Shown piece by piece: positions 59,317 through 64,000 of a DNA stretch of 64,000 nucleotides. The stretch's first letter is position 1, and every line of letters begins with the position of its first letter. This DNA comes from Mesorhizobium sp. CU3 (GTDB lineage Bacteria > Pseudomonadota > Alphaproteobacteria > Rhizobiales > Rhizobiaceae), in contig NZ_VFWX01000007.1 of the NCBI RefSeq assembly GCF_006442965.1, forward strand, positions 124,001 to 188,000, written 5' to 3'. The notes beneath the pieces were generated by a model, which worked only from the letters and a program-made list of their open reading frames with translations, did not search any database and had not been told where the DNA came from. The position numbers and the translations under genes are program-made.

Positions 59317-59748
59317 ATGTCGGCACTTTACACCGCGCAAGCCCATGTCACCGGCGGCCGCAATGGCCACGGCGAAACCAGCGACGGCCTGCTCAAGGTC
59401 GATCTGGCCATGCCAAAGGAACTCGGCGGCAAGGGCGGCGCCACCAATCCCGAACAGCTCTTCGCCGTCGGTTACGCGGCCTGCTTCGAGAGCGCCATCC
59501 GGTTTATCGCGCGCAAGCAGAAGCTGCCGCTCGAGGACGCCGCGATTACCGCTACCGTCAGCCTTCTTCCCAATGGCGAGGGCTTCAAGCTCGGTGTCGC
59601 GCTAGCGGCGGAGATCAAAGGGCTTGATCAGACGGGCGCGGAAGCGCTTGTATCGGAAGCGCACAAGATCTGCCCCTATTCGAACGCCATTCGCGGCAAT
59701 GTCGAGGTGGCGCTTTCGACGGTGGCGCTTCCGGCAAAGGCAGCATGA
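59317..59748 (+). CDS. ohr: Organic hydroperoxide resistance protein Ohr
   Basis: A 143-aa OsmC-family thiol peroxidase that reduces organic hydroperoxides using lipoylated proteins. The catalytic cysteine is Cys56 in FAVGYAACFESA, and the resolving cysteine is in KICPYSNAIRG. The N-terminus MSALYTAQAHVTGGRNGHGE is typical. A GGAGA site precedes the start. It overlaps ohrR (ATGA) and is preceded by an operator-like inverted repeat. Confidence 0.95.
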   Translation: MSALYTAQAHVTGGRNGHGETSDGLLKVDLAMPKELGGKGGATNPEQLFAVGYAACFESAIRFIARKQKLPLEDAAITATVSLLPNGEGFKLGVALAAEIKGLDQTGAEALVSEAHKICPYSNAIRGNVEVALSTVALPAKAA

Positions 59749-60248
59749 CGACTGAAACCGAAATTCGAGCCATGGACGTCCCGGCGGATACCGCCGGGGC
59801 GGTCGCCGTTCCGCGGCTCGACCAGCAGCTTTGCTTCGCGCTCTATTCGGCAAGCGGGCTGATGACCAAGCTTTACCGGCCGCTGCTCGAGCCGCTCGGC
59901 CTCACCTATCCGCAGTATCTGGCGATGCTGGCGCTGTGGCAGCATTCGCCGAGCACGGTTGGCGAGCTCGGCGCGGCGCTCGGCCTCGATTCGGCGACGC
60001 TGACGCCGCTGATCAAGCGCATGGAAGCCGGCGGCCTGGTGACGCGCCGGCGCGATAGCGCCGACGAGCGCCGCGTGCTGGTCGAGCCGACCGCCAAGGG
60101 TGAGGCGCTACGGGCGAAGATGAAGGATGTGCAGGATGGGCTGAGCTGCGGCATGCCGCTGGAGAGGTCCGAACTCGAAGCCCTGCATGGCACGCTGACG
60201 CGGCTGGTCGCGGGGCTTCGCGAGGCAGGCGTCCCCGAGGCGGACTGA
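59745..60248 (+). CDS. ohrR: MarR family regulator OhrR
   Basis: A 167-aa winged-helix repressor sensing organic peroxides. The redox-sensing cysteine is Cys30 in LDQQLCFALYSASGL, a hallmark of OhrR. The helix-turn-helix region is TVGELGAALGLDSATLTPLIKRME (split: TVGELGAALGLDS, ATLTPLIKRME) and the wing follows with RRRDSADERRV. Overlap with ohr (ATGA) implies a two-gene operon repressed at the upstream operator. Confidence 0.94.
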   Translation: MTTETEIRAMDVPADTAGAVAVPRLDQQLCFALYSASGLMTKLYRPLLEPLGLTYPQYLAMLALWQHSPSTVGELGAALGLDSATLTPLIKRMEAGGLVTRRRDSADERRVLVEPTAKGEALRAKMKDVQDGLSCGMPLERSELEALHGTLTRLVAGLREAGVPEAD

Positions 60249-60420
60249 TCGCCTGGCCGGATCCACTCCCAACCGCGTCGATGCGAGCATTGGATTCCGC
60301 TTCGGCGCTCGTTTGCGCAGCGGATCGGCTTGCAAGGCGCTTGCGGAAAGCTAAAGTCGGCGCCGGATTTTCCGAGGTCGCGCGGTTGTGGCGCGGCCGG
60401 TTACCTCCGGGGAGTGTGTC

Positions 60421-61218
60421 ATGACCAAGTCGAAACTGCTGCTGGCCGGCCTGCTGGCCATTGTTCTCGCGCCCGTCGCCGCATGGGCGGACTCGCTGCC
60501 CGATCTCGGTGGCAAGAAGGTCGTGGTGGTGACGGAGAACGCGTACCCGCCGCTGCAGTTCATCGACAAGAAGACCGGCAAGCAGATCGGCTGGGAATAT
60601 GACGCGATGGACGAGATCGCCAAGCGGCTGAACTTCAAGGTCGAGTACCAGAACACCTCCTGGGACGCGATGATCCAGGCGGTTTCCGACAACCAGTACA
60701 ACATCGGCATGACCGGCATCACCATCAAGGAAGACCGCAAGGAGAAGGTCGACTTCTCCGACCCCTATATGCGCTCGGAACAGTTCATGCTGGTGCGCGG
60801 CGACGAAAGCCGCTTCACCGACGCCAAGAGCTTTGGCGCCTTCAAGGACGGGCTGATCGGCGCCCAGCCCGGCACCACACCTTTCTACACCGCCGTCTAC
60901 AGCGTGCTCGACGGCAATGAGCAGAACCCGCGCATCAAGCTGTTCGAAACGTTTGGCGCGACCGTGCAGGCGCTGAAGACCGGTGATGTCGACGTTGTGC
61001 TCACCGACGGCACAGCCGGCAAGGGCTATGTCGACGCCTCCGAGGGCAAGCTGAAGCTGATCGGCGGCCCGCTCGGCACCGAAGATTTCGGCTTCATCTT
61101 CCCGAAGGGCTCGGACCTGGTGAAGCCGGTCAACGCGGCCATCGCTTCGCTGAAGGCGGATGGGACGTTGGACAAGCTGAACAAGAAGTGGTTCCTTGAC
61201 TACAAGATGGGGCAGTGA
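60421..61218 (+). CDS. ABC transporter substrate-binding protein, polar amino-acid type
   Basis: A 265-aa periplasmic binding protein. A signal peptide ([23 protein letters not shown]) precedes a class-3 solute-binding domain with [34 protein letters not shown] and [23 protein letters not shown] (split: [21 protein letters not shown]). The arginine and aspartate positions fit amino-acid binding. It lies upstream of a permease; no ATPase gene is present in the cluster. Confidence 0.92.
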   Translation: MTKSKLLLAGLLAIVLAPVAAWADSLPDLGGKKVVVVTENAYPPLQFIDKKTGKQIGWEYDAMDEIAKRLNFKVEYQNTSWDAMIQAVSDNQYNIGMTGITIKEDRKEKVDFSDPYMRSEQFMLVRGDESRFTDAKSFGAFKDGLIGAQPGTTPFYTAVYSVLDGNEQNPRIKLFETFGATVQALKTGDVDVVLTDGTAGKGYVDASEGKLKLIGGPLGTEDFGFIFPKGSDLVKPVNAAIASLKADGTLDKLNKKWFLDYKMGQ

Positions 61219-61323
61219 CCTCATCTTGTTGCGCGCGGTGAGTTTGCAGGAAATTGCGCTGACATTGCGCCCAGGGGCCTGGGCGCTATCCTCTCGGGAC
61301 ATCCGCTCCACCGGCATCGCCTG

Positions 61324-62136
61324 ATGGCAGCACCCACCTCCACCGCCAAACCCGAATTCCCGTGGTGGCTTGCCGCCGCGCTCGTCCTGGCGCTTGCCGC
61401 CGCGCTGTTCATCGCCTCCAGCGATCTCTACGCGCAGGTCTTCGCCACCGTGGCCAAAGGCATCGGCATCACCGTCTTTGTCACCGCGGTCGCTTTTGCG
61501 CTTGCCTCGGCGCTTGGGCTCGGCATCGCGCTGATGGCGCTGTCGCGCTCGCAATGGCTGCGCCAGATCGCGCGCTTCTATGTCGAGATCGTCCGCGGTG
61601 TGCCGATCCTGGTGCTGTTGTTCTGGATCGCCTTTGCTGGCGCGCCGGCCTTCGTGGCGGCCTGGAACGCGTTGACCGCGCCGCTGCAGAGCGCCGGCCT
61701 GATCGGCGAATTGCTGGTGCGCGACGTGTCGCTTCTGTGGCGCGCCATCATGGCGCTGACCATCGGCTATTCGGCCTTCATCTCGGAAGTGTTCCGCGCC
61801 GGCATCCAGTCGGTCGAGAGGGGCCAGATCGAAGCCGCCAAGGCGCTCGGGCTCAGCCGCGCGCAGCGCTTCCGGCTGATCGTGTTCCCGCAGGCGATCC
61901 GCACCATCCTGCCGCCGCTCGGCAATGATTTCGTCGCCATGGTCAAGGATTCCTCCTTGGTCTCGGTGCTCGGCGTCGCCGACATCACCCAGATCGGCAA
62001 GGTCTATGCGGCGGGCTCGTTCCGCTTCTTCGAGACCTATTCGATCGTCGCTTATATCTATCTCATCCTGACGGTCGGCCTGTCGCTGGCGCTGCGCGCG
62101 CTGGAGCAGCGACTGCGCCGCCAGCATCAGGAATAG
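61324..62136 (+). CDS. ABC transporter permease, polar amino-acid (HisM/GlnP) type
   Basis: A 270-aa inner-membrane protein with about five to six helices. The family motif EVFRAGIQSVERGQIEAAKALG with LSRAQRFRLIVFPQAIRTILPPL (EAA loop) fits polar amino-acid permeases; ARFYVEIVRGVPILVLLFWI (split: FYVEIVRGVPILVLL) is also present. It would import the ligand of the preceding binding protein, using an ATPase encoded elsewhere. Confidence 0.92.
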   Translation: MAAPTSTAKPEFPWWLAAALVLALAAALFIASSDLYAQVFATVAKGIGITVFVTAVAFALASALGLGIALMALSRSQWLRQIARFYVEIVRGVPILVLLFWIAFAGAPAFVAAWNALTAPLQSAGLIGELLVRDVSLLWRAIMALTIGYSAFISEVFRAGIQSVERGQIEAAKALGLSRAQRFRLIVFPQAIRTILPPLGNDFVAMVKDSSLVSVLGVADITQIGKVYAAGSFRFFETYSIVAYIYLILTVGLSLALRALEQRLRRQHQE

Positions 62137-62193
62137 CCGGCCGTCTCAGAGCGCGCTACGATCCTTGCGATGAACATCGCGGAGGAGGCGCCC

Positions 62194-62844
62194 ATGAATT
62201 TCGACAAGGCCAATGCGGCGCTGGATTCCGTCTATTCGGCCGATACGCCGGAAGGGCTCGCCAAGGCCTATGCCGAATGGGCGGCGACCTATGACAGCGA
62301 GACCGCCTCGCTCGGCTACCTGCTGCCGTTCCTCATCACCGCTTGGGTGGCGCGCCACGTGCCGGCCGGCGAAGGCCCGCTGCTCGACGCCGGCTGCGGC
62401 ACGGGACTGTCGGGACCGTCGCTCAAGGCGCTGGGCTATGGCGACATCGCCGGGCTCGACCTTTCCGACGACATGCTGAAGCTTGCCGGCAGCCGCCAAG
62501 CCAATGGTGAACCGGCCTATGGCGAGCTGAAGAAAGCGATGCTCGGCGGGCCGCTGCCCTGGCCGGACCGGCATTTCCGCGCCTTCTTCTCGACCGGCGT
62601 CTTCACCATCGGCCACGCGCCGGCATCGGGGCTGCATGAGCTGGTGCGCATCACCCGGAGCGGCGGCCACGCCATCTTCACCGTGCGCGACCAGGTGTTC
62701 GAGAGCGGCGGTTTTCAGGCGGTGTTCGATGAACTGACGCAAGCGGGGAAATGGCGGCTGGTCGAACAGAGCCCGTGGTTCCGCTGCTACGCCATCGGCG
62801 ACCCGGAAGCGCTGGTGAAGACGTTCGTGTTCGAGGTGATGTGA
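62194..62844 (+). CDS. Class I SAM-dependent methyltransferase
   Basis: A 216-aa methyltransferase. The SAM-binding motif I is PLLDAGCGTGLSG (about residue 65), then DIAGLDLSDDMLKLAG (motif II region) and GGHAIFTVRDQVFES. The N-terminal YAEWAATYDSE segment is typical of methyltransferases of the Mad/UbiE-like type. The start at 62194 has a GGAGGA site; an ATG eight codons upstream is possible. The substrate is unknown. Confidence 0.9.
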   Translation: MNFDKANAALDSVYSADTPEGLAKAYAEWAATYDSETASLGYLLPFLITAWVARHVPAGEGPLLDAGCGTGLSGPSLKALGYGDIAGLDLSDDMLKLAGSRQANGEPAYGELKKAMLGGPLPWPDRHFRAFFSTGVFTIGHAPASGLHELVRITRSGGHAIFTVRDQVFESGGFQAVFDELTQAGKWRLVEQSPWFRCYAIGDPEALVKTFVFEVM

Positions 62845-63240
62845 GCGCGACTTCCCTTCTCCCCTTGTGGGAGAAGGTGGATCGGCGCGTCAGCGCCGAG
62901 ACGGATGAGGGGTGTTCCAGCGGAGTGAGACGTCGGCTTTCCCTGGAGCACCACTCATCCGTCGCCTTCGGCGACACCTTCTCCCACAAGGGGAGAAGGG
63001 AAAGCCTCCGCTAATTGCCGAAAAGCCAAAACATTGCTATTTACCCCGGCATGGAAAAGCTTTTCAGCGATCCGGCCTACAAGGGTTTCGTGCTGCAGGA
63101 CAGAAAGCGCCTGCCGTCGCGGTTCTCCGCGCGCGTCTGCGGCGCGCCGACCAGCCGACTTCGCTGAACCGACCGATCGCGATCGTCGCGCCGGATAGCC
63201 GGCGTCCTTTTCCCATTCTCATATCGACGGATTTACGCAC
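62845..63240. other. 396-bp gap before leuC
   Basis: The left half is the CTTCTCCCC-type element (62855-62999). The right half contains only a 38-codon frame (63051-63167) of doubtful status and the leader of leuC. In other Rhizobiales rplS lies directly before leuC; here rplS is separated from it by ohr, ohrR, the ABC genes and the methyltransferase. Confidence 0.45.
62855..62999. repeat. Paired CTTCTCCCC palindromic element, copy 2
   Basis: A 145-bp element with the same 25-bp perfect inverted arms as copy 1 (19393-19540) and similar flanks (GGATCGGCGCGTCAGCGCCG, GGATGAGGGGTGTTCCA). The central piece reads GCGGAGTGAGACG...TTTCCC, which matches the reverse complement of the copy-1 centre. 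It follows the methyltransferase gene. Confidence 0.85.
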
Positions 63241-64000
63241 ATGAGCGCACCGCGCACCCTCTACGACAAGATCTTCGACGACCACACGGTCGACCGCCAG
63301 GACGACGGCACCTGCCTGCTCTATATCGACCGCCACCTCGTGCATGAGGTGACCAGCCCGCAGGCCTTCGAGGGCCTGCGCATGTCGAACCGCAAGGTCC
63401 GGCATCCGGAAAAGACGCTGGCCGTGGTCGATCACAATGTCTCGACCTCGCCGGATCGCAAGTTCGGCATCAAGAACGAGGAAAGCCGCATCCAGGTCGA
63501 GGCGCTGGCCAAGAACGCCAAGGATTTCGGCATCGACTATTATTCCGAGAACGATATCCGCCAGGGCATCGTCCACATCATCGGACCTGAGCAGGGTTTC
63601 ACCCTGCCCGGCATGACCATCGTCTGCGGCGACAGCCACACCTCGACGCACGGCGCTTTCGGCGCGCTGGCGCATGGCATCGGCACCTCTGAAGTCGAGC
63701 ATGTGCTGGCGACGCAAACGCTGATCCAGCGCAAGGCCAAAAACATGCTGGTGCGCGTCGACGGCAAGCTGCCGGAAGGCGTCACCGCCAAGGACATCAT
63801 CCTGGCCATCATCGGCGAGATCGGCACCGCCGGCGGCACCGGCTACGTCATCGAATATGCCGGCGAGGCGATCCGCTCGCTGTCGATGGAAGGCCGCATG
63901 ACGATCTGCAACATGTCGATCGAAGGCGGCGCGCGCGCCGGCCTGATCGCGCCGGACGAAACCACCTTCGCCTATGTCAAGGACAAGCCGCGCGCGCCGA
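63241..64000 (+). CDS. leuC: 3-Isopropylmalate dehydratase, large subunit (truncated at window edge)
   Basis: The first about 253 residues of LeuC, the 4Fe-4S enzyme that isomerises 2- to 3-isopropylmalate in leucine synthesis. Recognisable are [17 protein letters not shown], then [46 protein letters not shown] (split: [20 protein letters not shown]) and [17 protein letters not shown]. The cluster cysteines at the C-terminus are beyond the window. In Rhizobiales leuC is usually near rplS-trmD; here that link is partly kept. Confidence 0.95.
   Translation, partial: MSAPRTLYDKIFDDHTVDRQDDGTCLLYIDRHLVHEVTSPQAFEGLRMSNRKVRHPEKTLAVVDHNVSTSPDRKFGIKNEESRIQVEALAKNAKDFGIDYYSENDIRQGIVHIIGPEQGFTLPGMTIVCGDSHTSTHGAFGALAHGIGTSEVEHVLATQTLIQRKAKNMLVRVDGKLPEGVTAKDIILAIIGEIGTAGGTGYVIEYAGEAIRSLSMEGRMTICNMSIEGGARAGLIAPDETTFAYVKDKPRAP

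Noticed and set aside
60013..62127. Minus-strand frame of 704 codons across ohrR and ABC genes
   Set aside because: Antisense to three well-supported genes; composition is Arg/Asp/His-rich.
63051..63167. 38-codon frame before leuC (MEKLFSDPAYKG...)
   Set aside because: No convincing ribosome binding site; the second half is Arg-rich and reads like chance coding of GC-rich DNA.

Overview
The window looks like chromosomal DNA of an alphaproteobacterium of the order Rhizobiales, most likely Mesorhizobium or a close relative. This is inferred from the GC-rich sequence, the mdh-sucC-sucD-sucA-sucB-lpd operon, the ffh/chorismate mutase/rpsP cluster, the ccm cluster beside acnA, IalB, DUF1236 and DUF1223 family proteins, and abundant short palindromic intergenic repeats. 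No tRNA, rRNA, CRISPR array, prophage or complete classical insertion sequence was seen.

Layout. 0-5 kb: start of a DEAD-box helicase, asd, a GNAT acetyltransferase, an ACT-domain protein, a bestrophin-like channel, a DoxX protein and a glycine-zipper lipoprotein. 5-7.5 kb: rpsP, chorismate mutase and ffh on the minus strand. 7.8-13 kb: a CPBP protease, an SH3/DUF1236 exported protein, a zinc metallopeptidase, a flavin oxidoreductase and a lytic transglycosylase. 13.1-13.7 kb: a GIY-YIG nuclease gene enclosed by 67-bp perfect inverted repeats. 13.7-23 kb: argG, a LysE exporter, two MFS transporters, rlmN with two coupled membrane proteins, a Met-rich exported protein and a ClC antiporter. 23-34.8 kb: IalB, YkvA, pterin dehydratase, LMW phosphatase, thpR, tesA divergent from ybbA-ybbP, a Bax inhibitor-1 protein, a GNAT, DUF2794, a candidate structured RNA, DUF1223 and a ceramidase-like protein. 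34.8-40.2 kb: acnA, then ccmA-ccmB-ccmD-ccmG without ccmC. 40.5-53 kb: the TCA operon, interrupted twice: by cupin, DUF1579 and RHH/PIN toxin-antitoxin genes between sucC and sucD, and by DUF4241, an exported protein and an SDR between sucB and lpd. 53-64 kb: an Ala-Pro-repeat membrane protein, a TraB/GumN protein, xerC, rimM-trmD, a TSUP permease, rplS, ohr-ohrR, two components of a polar amino-acid ABC importer, a methyltransferase and the start of leuC.

The most unusual feature is the repeat content. One family of 171-177-bp palindromic elements (24.7, 54.9 and 59.1 kb) consists of two inverted REP-like hairpin arms around a central GCAGAATTCTGC palindrome. At 13.1-13.6 kb the same arms enclose a 95-aa GIY-YIG nuclease gene, which sits exactly between the two halves of the central palindrome. 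This suggests a nuclease-associated REP/MITE system, comparable to RAYT-REPIN but with a GIY-YIG enzyme. Other repeat families include paired CTTCTCCCC hairpins whose centre is inverted between copies, a paired element between ccmA and ccmB, 45-bp palindromes with a compensatory stem change, and three stuttered quasi-palindromes at gene ends.

The main metabolic block covers the second half of the TCA cycle: AcnA, SucAB-Lpd, SucCD and Mdh. The translation and secretion genes that are usually contiguous in Rhizobiales (ffh-rpsP and rimM-trmD-rplS-leuC) lie about 50 kb apart in opposite orientations here.
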